Shown piece after piece: positions 17,633 to 26,487 of a stretch of 64,000 bases of DNA. A program made the position numbers and the translations under genes. Each line of letters starts with the position of its first letter. The stretch's first letter is position 1. Origin of the DNA: Enterococcus sp. BWB1-3 (GTDB lineage Bacteria > Bacillota > Bacilli > Lactobacillales > Enterococcaceae); the NCBI RefSeq assembly GCF_016745275.1, contig NZ_JADOEP010000005.1, forward strand, positions 153,944 through 217,943, written 5' to 3'. The notes below the pieces were generated by a model, which was given only the letters and a program-made list of their open reading frames with translations, was not told the DNA's origin and did no database searches.

Positions 17633-17889
17633 TATGCTGCCTCCTTAGTCCAAATTTCATAGCGACTACGTTCAGATGATATATTTAAGCTTGATTCAAA
17701 TTTGAACCCTGCTTTAGTCAAATATTTAGCTAGCATAGCTTCTGGATAATTAACCTCAATAGACTCGATATCTTTCAGAGCTTCAGGAAGCTGTTTGAAT
17801 CTCAATTTTGTACTGCCTACGAGCGTGCCATTCGCCCAAGTTGTTAAGTTTGCTTGTTTTCCCAAAACTAGTCTGTATTCTACATTCAT
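17632..17889 (-). CDS. hypothetical 85-residue phage protein
   Basis: A soluble alpha/beta protein starting MNVEYRLVLGKQANL. A TTG-initiated longer reading would place the GGAGG site inside the gene, so ATG 17889, nine bases after it, was chosen. Its stop overlaps the start of the 30-residue peptide by one base. No domain was recognised. It belongs to the same minus-strand transcript as the neighbouring small genes and could be a lysogenic accessory. Confidence 0.65.
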   Translation of the reverse strand: MNVEYRLVLGKQANLTTWANGTLVGSTKLRFKQLPEALKDIESIEVNYPEAMLAKYLTKAGFKFESSLNISSERSRYEIWTKEAA

Positions 17890-17949
17890 TTTCTTTTCCT
17901 CCAATTTTATGATAAGATTAAAGGGAAGGGAGGGCTTTCGCCCTATTCC

Positions 17950-18090
17950 CTATGGTTGTGAGAGAAGCTTTTCAAGCATTTCAATTAGTTTTGTAATTAA
18001 GTTAATCAGTGCAATGATTAAATTAATTATTATCAGAACTGATTGGTGTTTGTTGAGTTTCTCTTCTTTACGTTTTTCCTTACGCCCCAT
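17950..18090 (-). CDS. 46-residue membrane peptide with basic N-terminus
   Basis: The first gene after a strong minus-strand promoter, with AAAGGAGG eight bases before the ATG. The first 15 residues are strongly basic (MGRKEKRKEEKLNK), then about 20 hydrophobic residues (SVLIIINLIIALINLITKL), then a short amphipathic end. The form (small, basic head, one membrane helix) recalls holin-like or toxin-like peptides, but no family was recognised. The gene is too small for most gene finders. Confidence 0.6.
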   Translation of the reverse strand: MGRKEKRKEEKLNKHQSVLIIINLIIALINLITKLIEMLEKLLSQP

Positions 18091-18114
18091 ATCTTACCTC
18101 CTTTCTATAATTAC

Positions 18115-18143
18115 AGTATACACGCTAACGTGTATAAAGTCAA
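18115..18143 (-). promoter_or_regulatory. strong promoter containing a 20-bp operator palindrome
   Basis: On the minus strand: -35 TTGACT, 17-bp spacer, -10 TATACT. The spacer and -10 contain the perfect inverted repeat TATACACG-N4-CGTGTATA (18117-18136), placed to block RNA polymerase when bound. This is a textbook repressor operator; the repressor is not recognisable in the window and is probably encoded in the other part of the prophage. Confidence 0.85.
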
Positions 18144-18462
18144 CACTTTTTAGATAAAAAAAGGGGCAGAAAAGGGGCAAAAATACCGTATGCTTACGAA
18201 ATTATTGAAAATGATTTTGTCGCATATGAGACGGAAACCCTTATTTTAAGCGGTTTTCAGTATCATGCAGTGGTATAATAAATAATCAGAACTGATGAGC
18301 CTTACCACAAGTAATGCGGTTCGGTTGAATAAGAATGTTGATTTATCGGGCTTTTATGTGGAGTAATGCAGGGTAGAATGATACGGGTGTTGGTGGTTAT
18401 GCGGAAAGGTTTATCTGTTGGAGAAAATGTAATAAGGTATAAATATTTTAGGAGTGGTATTG
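18144..18462 (+). other. noncoding stretch at the prophage edge with a GGGTAGAAT element
   Basis: No plausible gene is present. It contains a tandem GGGGCAGAAAAGGGGCA near 18163, a TATAAT box near 18276 that could serve the downstream gene, and GGGTAGAATGATAC near 18372, related to the capsid-region repeats. The prophage attachment site may lie here, but I see no host gene fragment or partner copy to prove it. Confidence 0.4.
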
Positions 18463-19176
18463 GTGAAGAAGTATTTTACAAATATGTGGGTAAAGTATAT
18501 GTTTTTTTTAGTAATCATTAATTTGATAGGCTGGGTTGGTTTTTTACTACCATATGGTAATGAAAAATGGAATTTTATTTTTGAAAATATGATTTGGCTA
18601 CCTTTTGAGTTATTGTTAACTATTTTCGCAATTAATAAAATCTTTGAGTCTTTAGAAGAACGAAAAAACAGAAAAAGATTTGTGCGTGTGGCAGGAAAGA
18701 GAGTAGATCATTTGATAGATTTCATAAAGAGAAAAGTAGTAGCGATACCTATTAATTGTCAATATCATGATAGTACAAGAGATGAAATAGCGCTATATGA
18801 TGAAATAATAGAAAATCCTAAAAAATATTTTGATGAAACATTATTTACGTCTACTCGTGAATTTCTATTTTCCTCTAATAATAAAGTAGAATATAACTAT
18901 ATGGGTATTGCACATCTTCAATGTCTAGAAATAGATAGTAAATTAAGAAAATTCATTGAAAGATATGAATTGTATTTTGATGATGATTTATTTGAACTAA
19001 TATCAAATTTTGAGATAGTGAATCATAGTTTTGGTATCCTTGATAATACATCAGGTATAGGTTTTACAAACTATGTACAGGGAGACTATAGTCAATTGCA
19101 AAAAAGTGCTATAGAATTTGTGGATGAATCAAACAGGCTCATACAGCTATTGAGTAAATACAAAACAAACAAGTAA
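18463..19176 (+). CDS. membrane protein of unknown function next to AbiH
   Basis: A 237-residue protein with two N-terminal membrane segments (about residues 10-30 and 40-65) and a cytoplasmic, charged, helix-rich remainder. No family was recognised. GTG 18463 was chosen with TAGGAG about eight bases upstream. It lies 26 bp before the AbiH gene and is probably co-transcribed, so it may be the partner of a two-gene phage-resistance unit. Local AT content is higher than in the prophage, which suggests a different origin. Confidence 0.55.
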   Translation: MKKYFTNMWVKYMFFLVIINLIGWVGFLLPYGNEKWNFIFENMIWLPFELLLTIFAINKIFESLEERKNRKRFVRVAGKRVDHLIDFIKRKVVAIPINCQYHDSTRDEIALYDEIIENPKKYFDETLFTSTREFLFSSNNKVEYNYMGIAHLQCLEIDSKLRKFIERYELYFDDDLFELISNFEIVNHSFGILDNTSGIGFTNYVQGDYSQLQKSAIEFVDESNRLIQLLSKYKTNK

Positions 19177-19202
19177 TATTACGATGAGGAAGTTGAGTAA
19201 AT

Positions 19203-19827
19203 TTGGAAGAGCTAATAGTTTTAGGGAACGGTTTTGATATAAGTTGTGGATTGAAATCAAGATATGCTGATTTTTATGAATATAGATACACATTTACTTT
19301 TTTTAATAGAATTGACAATTTGTTAAGGACGGGAAATGAAGATCTATCAGAAATAAATTTTTGGGATATTATACTTGCTTCTCCTGACGTTGAGAATGTG
19401 AGAGATGTAAGCTGGAAAGATATAGAAAGTATCTTAGCTGAGTACTTAATAATCATCAATAACCAAGATGCTTATTATGAACAATGGATTAACTATTACA
19501 ATCATGATAGGTACAATAATCAACAGGCTCCAAAAGGTAATGGCATAAACAACAAAATTCATTTTGTTATAGTTGCCTTAGCTAGGATATCACATAAAAA
19601 ATATAATAGGTTATTTAATTTAAAGGAAGTTACGAAAGAGGATAGACAAAATTTTGTTGCAGATGTTTTGATGGATGAGCTGAGAAAGTATGAAGTTGCA
19701 TTTAAGGAATACCTAAACAAAGAAATCAGAGAAAATAAAGAATATGCTGCTCTATGTAGTAAGAAAATCGATATGCTTGTTACAGCAGATTGGATAGGCT
19801 ACACTAAACTAGACATAAAAAATAAGG
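19203..19827 (+). pseudogene. abiH: AbiH-type abortive infection protein, truncated by IS3 element
   Basis: The N-terminus LIVLGNGFDISCGLKSRYADF is the diagnostic Rossmann-like patch of AbiH-family phage-resistance proteins. About 208 residues are native; then the reading runs into the IS3-family element and ends about 59 residues later in the transposase region. Complete AbiH proteins are usually longer, so the C-terminal part is missing. Translation starts at TTG with GAGGAAG upstream. Function is probably lost. The remaining 3' half is not found on the other side of the element, so the insertion was accompanied by a deletion or came about by recombination. Confidence 0.7.
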
Positions 19828-19867
19828 TGTGTAAACTAAAAGAAAACACACTGGGAGGAACCACTTT

Positions 19868-20148
<281 letters not shown>

Positions 20149-20158
<10 letters not shown>

Positions 20159-21030
20159 TTACCCTCAACAAACATAAATACTCTATATCAGCGATGTGTA
20201 AAGTGTTAGAGATTTCCCGCCAAACCTACTACTATCAGCCTAAAGAGAAGCAAGAGGAGGCTGACTTAGAAGAAGCCGTAGAAACTATTTTTATTCAGAG
20301 TCGAAAGAATTATGGGACACGAAAAATAAAGAAAGAATTGGAATACCAAAGGCTCATTCTTAGCCGACGGAAAATTGGACGTCTCATGAAACGCCGACAC
20401 CTAACCTCCAATTACACTCGTGCTCAATTTAAGCCTGCTTCGTCGATTACCAATGAGAGCAAAGTTGACAATAAACTCAATCGGGATTTTTTAAATCGGG
20501 AACCATTAGAAGCAATTGTCACAGACTTAACCTATGTTCGTGTGGGAGAAAAATGGCATTATATCTGTTTGATTCTGGACTTGTTCAATCGAGAAATTAT
20601 TGGTTATTCTTGTGGAAAAAGAAAAGATGCCGCCCTTGTGAAGCAGGAGTTTAGCCGCATTTCTTACCCTCTAACATCTGTTCAATATTTTCATACGGAT
20701 CGAGGGAAAGAGTTTGATAACCAAACAATTGAGACCCTTCTGACGACGTTTCAAATTGAACGATCATTGAGTCGGAAAGGAAGTCCCCATGATAATGCCG
20801 TAGCAGAATCTACCTATAAATCGACAAAAGTCGAATTCATTTATCCAAATATGTTTCGATCACTTCAAGAATTGGACATACAATTAGTTGATTACGTCCA
20901 TTGGTGGAACCATCTAAGACTGCACGGTTCATTGGGATATGAAACGCCGATTGCCTATCGCAATAAGAGATTGGCGAAGCGAATCCTTGATAATGAGCAT
21001 GGGTGTGATACCGATATGGGGGTGGCCTAA
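20149..21030 (+). CDS. IS3-family transposase OrfB (DDE integrase)
   Basis: The catalytic half of the transposase. It has the HTH_21-type N-terminal region (SRQTYYYQ...NYGTRKIKKEL) and an rve integrase core with the D in VTDLTYV, the D in HTDRGKEF and the E in NAVAESTYKS, giving an intact DDE triad. The frame is open from the slip site, so it is normally made as an OrfAB fusion; an internal ATG at 20194 is also available. No stops interrupt it, so the enzyme may be active although the right end of the element looks defective. Confidence 0.9.
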
Positions 21031-21108
21031 GCTTCTGTTAGTGCCCTTGCCAACCAGAAGTCATATTTACTAGTACCAACTATCAAACAAAAATTAGGGA
21101 TGGTGTAA
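21031..21108 (+). pseudogene. 3' remnant of agrB (first agr locus)
   Basis: After the transposase stop the frame reads A-S-V-S-A-L-A-N-Q-K-S-Y-L-L-V-P-T-I-K and ends LGMV-stop, four bases before the agrD start. A hydrophobic segment followed by a short basic tail, closely abutting agrD, is exactly how AgrB ends (compare the intact AgrB further on, ending LLTMPVLYKLLGDERI). The rest of the gene is gone, replaced by the IS element. The match is by position and character, and it is short, so it stays an inference. Confidence 0.55.
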
Positions 21109-21112
21109 GGGC

Positions 21113-21247
21113 ATGAGAAAAATAATTAATTTATTAAGAGGAAGTCACAAATGGAGCAATCTTATTATTGCAGCAGTATTAGTAGTTGCAAGTATGGGAT
21201 CACGAGCATGTGGTGGGATATTTTATGAGCCAAAAAGAGAGCAATGA
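21113..21247 (+). CDS. agrD: AgrD-type autoinducing peptide precursor 1
   Basis: A 44-residue precursor of a secreted cyclic thiolactone signal. Residues 1-30 form a basic/amphipathic leader with a hydrophobic stretch (LIIAAVLVVASM). Then comes ACGGIF followed by YEPKREQ. The Cys plus four residues, then a Y-E-P-K tail, matches the Listeria AgrD layout (Cys-ring followed by YEPK). The predicted ring is C-G-G-I-F. It follows the agrB remnant by four bases and ends at a strong terminator. Start ATG 21113 with a weak AAGGG site, consistent with coupling to the lost agrB. Confidence 0.8.
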   Translation: MRKIINLLRGSHKWSNLIIAAVLVVASMGSRACGGIFYEPKREQ

Positions 21248-21274
21248 TTACTTAATTAACTATTTTAATATTTT

Positions 21275-21317
21275 AAGACGACATCATCTTTTCAAGTTAG
21301 ATGATGTCGTCTTTTCT
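21275..21317 (+). terminator. Rho-independent terminator after agrD1
   Basis: A perfect 15-bp stem AAGACGACATCATCT / AGATGATGTCGTCTT with a 9-base loop and trailing T residues. It separates agrD1 from the kinase gene, so agrC and agrA need their own promoter. Confidence 0.9.
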
Positions 21318-21390
21318 TTATAAATGAATAGTATGAAAAATGTCATGGTTATTTCTATTCATAGAAAGAATATTTATCTTTTAACATGTA

Positions 21391-21399
21391 TGGTATACT
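21391..21399 (+). promoter_or_regulatory. extended -10 promoter for agrC-agrA
   Basis: TGGTATACT is a TG-N extended -10 element; no good -35 box stands at 17 bp, which is acceptable for extended -10 promoters. It lies in the 246-bp gap between the agrD terminator and the kinase and is the best promoter candidate there. Confidence 0.5.
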
Positions 21400-21493
21400 A
21401 AATATGGGAACTTTTATATCAATGATGTATCAGTATAAGCAGTTACAGGTGTCAATTTAACGATAAAAAAATATTTACAAAAGGAGAAGACCA

Positions 21494-22795
21494 TTGCAGC
21501 TTTTATTAGTGACCATTCAAGGTGTATTGCTATTTATCTTTAATTTCATATTATTTAGAAAATTAGAAACAGTTCCTCTAAAAATGCTTTTTTTTAGTGT
21601 AGTATTTATTCCTTTGTTATTGTTGGTATTTACTTACTTAGGAGCTTTATCAGGGATATTTATGGTTGTATTATTAATTGCTATAAATTTTTTCTACACA
21701 AGAGAATTTTTAATTAGTATCATAATTCCTATATTATTAATGATTTTATCCATTATATTTAATTATATCATCACAGATATCATTCATTATTTCTTTAATT
21801 ACGACAGTTCTTTATCAAACCGGTTAAGTGATATTTTAGTTATAAGCACTCTGCCAGTTTGTTTTTCATTTCTTGTTTTATACGCAGTTACTTATTCAAA
21901 GGGGTATCAGGTATTGAAACGACTGGGCAAAGAAAATTCAATTAGCCTATTATTTATTGTTATTTTTTTAATTACTCTGATTGTATTTTATATAAATATT
22001 ACAATTACAGATCGGTCGGATAACTCTACAGCGTTTATTCGTCTTAATTTGTGGATATTTGTATTGTATCTATTAATGTCTTTGTTGATCTCATATTTTT
22101 ATATTCAAACGATCCTTCGAAGCTATCATGAAAAATCTAAAGCGAAGGAACATGAACAACTAATGGAGTATACGAAAAAACTAGAGACCACTTATGATGA
22201 TATCAGAAAATTTAAGCATGATTATGTCAATATTTTGGGTTCATTAGCTGGACTAATAAATAAGGGCGATTTAGACACGCTTAAGCAATACTATGAAGAA
22301 AAAGTAATGGTAATCAGTGAAAGCATGAAACTAAATGATCAGACACTGGATCGTTTAAAGCAGATCCAAGTCTATGAGATTAAGGGACTGATATCTTCAA
22401 AGATTATTCGAGCCCAGGAATTGGGAATAAATGTTCATATTGAGGTGGAGAAGCCTATCACCAATTTTTATATGGACACTTTGTCGTTGAGTAGGGCACT
22501 TGGAATTATTCTTGACAACGCAATAGAAGAAACTGAGACAATGGATGAAGGAAAGATAGAACTTGGTTTTTTTGAAAAGGAAGAGACTCTGATGATTGTT
22601 GTAAGCAATTCATGCAGAGAAAGTGAATACAAGTTATTTGAACTTATGAAAAAAGACTTTTCAACTAAAGGTGAAAACCGTGGATTAGGGTTGTCGAACT
22701 TAAAAGAAATTATTGATAAACAGAATTCTGTTTCACTTGAAACAGAAATAAAAAATGATACATTTATCCAGCTATTAGAAATAAGGAAGGTGTAA
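21494..22795 (+). CDS. agrC: AgrC-type sensor histidine kinase
   Basis: A 433-residue membrane kinase that should detect the cyclic peptide signal. Residues about 1-215 hold six or seven hydrophobic segments (polytopic sensor). The cytoplasmic part has the phosphoacceptor segment DDIRKFKHDYVNILGSLAGL (His near residue 243), an N box (GIILDNAIEET) and a G box (NRGLGLSNLKEII), as in the HPK10 class. The start is TTG with AAGGAGAAG upstream. It is followed after 2 bp by the response regulator. Which of the two AgrD peptides it reads cannot be told from sequence. Confidence 0.9.
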   Translation: MQLLLVTIQGVLLFIFNFILFRKLETVPLKMLFFSVVFIPLLLLVFTYLGALSGIFMVVLLIAINFFYTREFLISIIIPILLMILSIIFNYIITDIIHYFFNYDSSLSNRLSDILVISTLPVCFSFLVLYAVTYSKGYQVLKRLGKENSISLLFIVIFLITLIVFYINITITDRSDNSTAFIRLNLWIFVLYLLMSLLISYFYIQTILRSYHEKSKAKEHEQLMEYTKKLETTYDDIRKFKHDYVNILGSLAGLINKGDLDTLKQYYEEKVMVISESMKLNDQTLDRLKQIQVYEIKGLISSKIIRAQELGINVHIEVEKPITNFYMDTLSLSRALGIILDNAIEETETMDEGKIELGFFEKEETLMIVVSNSCRESEYKLFELMKKDFSTKGENRGLGLSNLKEIIDKQNSVSLETEIKNDTFIQLLEIRKV

Positions 22796-22797
22796 AA

Positions 22798-23526
22798 GTG
22801 ATACAGATATTTATTTGTGAGGATAATGAACAACAAAGAGAATTAGTAAAAGGTTATGTAGCTAATTACATTATGATAGAAGATTTGGATATGGAAATTT
22901 CATTGGCAACGGCTGATCCTAATGAAGTTCTTTCGTTTGTAAATAGCGAAGATTATTTAGGAGAAGGATTATTCTTTTTAGATGTTGATTTAAATGCTGA
23001 GATCACTGGGATTGTTTTGGGCAGCCAAATCCGAAAGGCAGATCGACAGGCTACGATTGTTTATATCACTACACATTCTGAAATGACTTATTTAACATTT
23101 GTTTATAAGGTGGAAGCGTTGGATTACATTTTTAAAGACGATATTGCCGGTTTGCAAAAGAGAATTATTGAATGTATCAATATAGTTCAGGAAAAGGCTA
23201 TGAACGAATTCAGCAGTAAACGACCGAAGCTTAATCAAAAGTATGGTGACAAGGTGATTAGTGTTTATTATGACGAAATTATGTTCATTGAGTCTTCTTC
23301 TAACATGCATAAGCTCATCATGCATTGTGAAAATCGACAAATAGAATTTTATGGAAAATTAAAAGACTTTGAGGAACTTCATGAATCTTTTTATCGTTGT
23401 CATAATTCATACATCGTGAATAAGGATAATGTTGTTGAAGTAGATAAAAAGAATAAAAGTATTCATTTGAGTAATGGAGAAACCTGTTACGCATCCGTTA
23501 GATTGGTCAAAGGGCTTCTAAACTAA
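22798..23526 (+). CDS. agrA: AgrA-type LytTR response regulator
   Basis: A 242-residue transcription regulator. The receiver domain (about 1-125) has the acidic pocket ICEDNEQQ and the phosphoacceptor in FFLDVDL (near residue 60). The C-terminal LytTR DNA-binding domain (about 140-242) has the family pattern VYYDEIMFIESSSNMHKLIMH, EFYGKLKDFEE and FYRCHNSYIVN. It starts at GTG with AAGGTGT upstream and is the second gene of the kinase operon. It probably activates the biosynthetic or agr promoters nearby. Confidence 0.9.
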   Translation: MIQIFICEDNEQQRELVKGYVANYIMIEDLDMEISLATADPNEVLSFVNSEDYLGEGLFFLDVDLNAEITGIVLGSQIRKADRQATIVYITTHSEMTYLTFVYKVEALDYIFKDDIAGLQKRIIECINIVQEKAMNEFSSKRPKLNQKYGDKVISVYYDEIMFIESSSNMHKLIMHCENRQIEFYGKLKDFEELHESFYRCHNSYIVNKDNVVEVDKKNKSIHLSNGETCYASVRLVKGLLN

Positions 23527-23541
23527 TCAGAGGAAATAAGC

Positions 23542-23590
23542 GATAGTGTATAGCTGCTGACATTAGCAGTATAATACACTATCTTTTTTA
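23542..23590 (+). terminator. terminator 1 after agrA
   Basis: GATAGTGTAT-AGCTGCT pairs with AGCAGT-ATAATACACTATC with small bulges and is followed by six T residues, 16 bp after the agrA stop. Confidence 0.85.
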
Positions 23591-23671
23591 TTTCATATGT
23601 TTAGCTAAAATGGAGGATAGTTGTATCCACTCTATTACTTAATGATAAGTAGTTGAAGAAAAAAAGCATAT

Positions 23672-23737
23672 CTGGCACATAAATAGTCGTAACTGTCGAA
23701 TGAGAACAGCTACAACGACATTTATGTGCTTTTTTTG
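23672..23737 (+). terminator. terminator 2, long hairpin
   Basis: GGCACATAAATAGTCGTAACTGT pairs imperfectly with ACAGCTACAACGACATTTATGTGCT, followed by seven T residues. A second strong hairpin within 100 bp insulates the NRPS transcript from the agr genes. The rest of the 297-bp gap (23527-23823) contains only the upstream promoter region of the permease gene, with an AT-rich TATAAAAT box near 23801. Confidence 0.8.
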
Positions 23738-23823
23738 AGGTCTTGATACTAAAACGTAAAAACCAGCTGTAACTCGGTAAAATTAAATTATAAATAAACT
23801 ATAAAATTATAGGGGGAATTAAA

Positions 23824-24567
23824 ATGCTTACTTTGATGCAAAATGAAGTAGGAAAAGTTTCAAAATTGAAGCTATTACTGATTTGGCTGGGGGCACTGGC
23901 TGTAGTTATTGCGGTTACAGGGATCATCATGATTGGATTGGGAAATGACGGGAAGATCATTTCTTTGGTAGAGGAAAATATTGGAAATGTTGGAGAAGGT
24001 GCAGATATCTGGCGAGGATGGCCAATAGCAGCTGAAATGTTTGGTACGTTATTTACAAAAGCTGCATTCTTAATTTTCGAAGGATATTTGATCTCCAGTT
24101 TGATTATTGATGAGTTTAAAAATCGGACAATTAACCAGTTGTTTTCATACCCAATTAAGAAATCATTGATTGTTTGGAGCAAAATTTTAATTGTTATCGC
24201 TTTTGCTTTTATCGCACAATACTCAGCGCAATTAGTTGTTCATTTACTAATTAAATTGATTGCCATAATGACTGGTTACAGTTATTCATTATCATTGGGT
24301 TACTTACTGAGTTTAGGATTAAGTACCTTAGGAGTTGTGCTGGTTGGGCTGATTCCATTAGTGTTTGGCATGATCAAATATTCCAGTGTGGGTACGATGA
24401 TTTCTTCAGTTATCATTGTCGTACTGATCTGCAATGCATTTCCTGGAACATTGGCAGCGAATTTGATGAATAGTCTGCCATTTATTGTTGTTAGTAGTGC
24501 AGTGAGCTTGTTAATCGTTTCGACAACTATTTTAAGAATTGTTAAAAAAGATATAACAATTAGCTAG
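23824..24567 (+). CDS. ABC-2-type transporter permease
   Basis: A 247-residue integral membrane protein with about six hydrophobic segments and a large extracellular loop (GKIISLVEENIGNVGEGADIW), resembling BcrB/ABC-2 permeases used for peptide resistance or export. Its ATPase is not adjacent; the fitting BcrA-like ATPase lies 7.3 kb downstream after the NRPS genes, so the NRPS seems inserted between the two subunits. ATG with AGGGGGAA upstream. Role: self-resistance to or secretion of the product. Confidence 0.75.
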   Translation: MLTLMQNEVGKVSKLKLLLIWLGALAVVIAVTGIIMIGLGNDGKIISLVEENIGNVGEGADIWRGWPIAAEMFGTLFTKAAFLIFEGYLISSLIIDEFKNRTINQLFSYPIKKSLIVWSKILIVIAFAFIAQYSAQLVVHLLIKLIAIMTGYSYSLSLGYLLSLGLSTLGVVLVGLIPLVFGMIKYSSVGTMISSVIIVVLICNAFPGTLAANLMNSLPFIVVSSAVSLLIVSTTILRIVKKDITIS

Positions 24568-24577
24568 GAGAGGAAAA

Positions 24578-26485
24578 ATGAATAAGGCTTCTTTTTTATT
24601 AGATAAAACACAAGAGAATTTGCTTAATGTAGAAATGTTGCGAGCTGAAAAAGAAATGAATAATATTAATGCTATTGTGGAGCTTCCTGAGAGATTATCT
24701 TCTCAGGAAGTTACAGATATTCTTAATGGAATGCTGGAAAACCTTGAATTTCTCCGTATAGAAATTCTGCCTACTAAAATGCAGTATATTGCTGAATATA
24801 CACCGCTAAATCTATTGGAGGTAAAATCAACAGAAACAGTCAGAGAATATAATCAGTTGATTAATGAATGGAAAAGTCAATCTATTTTCAGTTTTCAAAT
24901 GCCCTTATATCAATTTATTCTGGTGGAGACTGATACTCAAGAGAAGCAGTTGCTTATTAAACTTCACCACCTTATCTCTGATATTCACACAATTACAGAA
25001 TTTGTCGAGACATTTATCGGTCTCACTTTGAACGAAAAAAAAGCCGGATCAACTAAATACAGTATTTCAATAGAAGAAGAGGATGATAGGGAAGGGTCTT
25101 CAGATTTTTGGAGACATGAAGTAGACGGTTTTGAAGGGAAAGAGCTATATAAGACGAAAGATAAATTATTGAAGACCAGAGAAATGATGTTGGATTTCCC
25201 AAAAACATTACTTAAAAAGTTCCAAAATTCAGATTTATCATCACAAATGACTATTTATGAATTGTTTTTAGCAGGAACTGTATATGCCAAGAAAATAATG
25301 ACTATGTCATCTCATGCAAGTATAGGAATTGCTGCCGGGCGATCAGGAAAGCAACATTTTGGTTCTGAAACAAAAGTGCTTCCGCTAATGAGCAGAGTTA
25401 AGGATGCTGCTACAGTTAGAGATTTTCTTACAGAAATTAAGAGGAAGCATAGAGAGATCGAATTACATGGAGATTACACGGTTTCACAGATGATTGAAGA
25501 GTTTGGAGAAATAGCTATAGATAGTCATACAGATATTTCATGTGTTGAGATTGATCAAACTATTTCAGAATCTCATCAAAAAAAAGGTTTTCTTTTTACT
25601 TTGATAAATAATGGTAGTAAAAGTAATCCGTTAACAATTAAGTGCCATACATATAAGAAACAACCCTTTTTTACCTATGAATATCAAAAGAATACATTAA
25701 GCAGTAAAGAAGTACGCAGATTCCATTCTTTTATTATGCATTTATTGTTTGAATTTATAGCGAAATCCGAAGAAAAACTACACAGTGTTTCTTTAATACA
25801 AAAGAGTAGATTGTTAAAAATCAGATCAGGACAAAAGCTCGAAGAAACTGTTTCTCAGAATATTTTGGATGTATTCAACGAGCAAGTAGAGAAGTATCCA
25901 CAAAAAACAGCAGTCTGCTTTAAAGAGGAAACGTTGACATTTAAACAATTAGATGAAAAATCATCGACAGTAGCAGCTTTATTAAGCAGTAAAGGGATTC
26001 AAAAAAGTCAAGTTGTTGCAACAATGCTTACTGGAACGAATGCAGTAATAGCAATTTTAGGCATTTTGAAAACCGGAGCAGTTTATTTACCGATTGATAT
26101 GAATCTTCCTGAAGAACGAGTGGACTATATCTTGAAAGACAGTTCATGTAGATTAGTGATTACAGAAACCTCGAAGAAAAACAATCAAAAGAAAATTCAG
26201 ATTGATTCCTTATTGTTGAATCAAATTGATTTTTCTCAGAAAAAACATTACGAAGTGCAGAAAATTGAAACAGATCATGTGGCGTATATGATTTATACTT
26301 CTGGTTCGACAGGAGCTCCTAAAGGGGTAATGGTGAAACACAGAGGTGTAGTAAATATGTGTATTGCCTTTGCTGATACGATAGTTATTTTTATGAGCTG
26401 GGTGAATCAGGAATTGGTCAGGAGATTAAAGGAGTCTGTGAAGAACTTCAAAATCAATTTAATATTGAACAAACAGCGCTTTTAA
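24578..26485 (+). pseudogene. NRPS, first fragment: condensation domain plus truncated adenylation domain
   Basis: A nonribosomal peptide synthetase start module. Residues 1-425 are a condensation domain with the motif H130-H131-LIS-D135 (HHxxxD; the Gly after Asp is Ile). As the first domain of the first protein it is placed like a starter C domain that acylates the first amino acid. Residues 430-600 are an adenylation domain with core A2 (LKTGAVYLPID) and A3 (YTSGSTGAPKG), ending abruptly at VVNMCIAFADT. The following 30 residues are out of frame and meaningless. The rest of the A domain, including the specificity pocket, and any clear carrier domain are missing. Confidence 0.8.
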
Positions 26486-26487
26486 AA

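Noticed and set aside
17795..18157. 120-codon plus-strand frame across the small minus-strand genes
   Set aside because: The minus-strand genes have good ribosome sites, stop/start overlaps and a strong promoter; the plus frame has none of these.
18144..18200. Prophage attachment site at the tandem GGGGCAGAAAAGGGGC
   Set aside because: No matching left copy or disrupted host gene visible in the window, so it is only mentioned in the gap description.
22468..22836. 122-codon minus-strand frame opposite the agrC end
   Set aside because: Opposite a clearly coding kinase domain; no family similarity and no start signals.
23751..23785. Two GTAAAA-centred half sites 21 bp apart upstream of the permease as AgrA box
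   Set aside because: Spacing fits, but the GTT core of the consensus is not matched; too weak to list as a feature.
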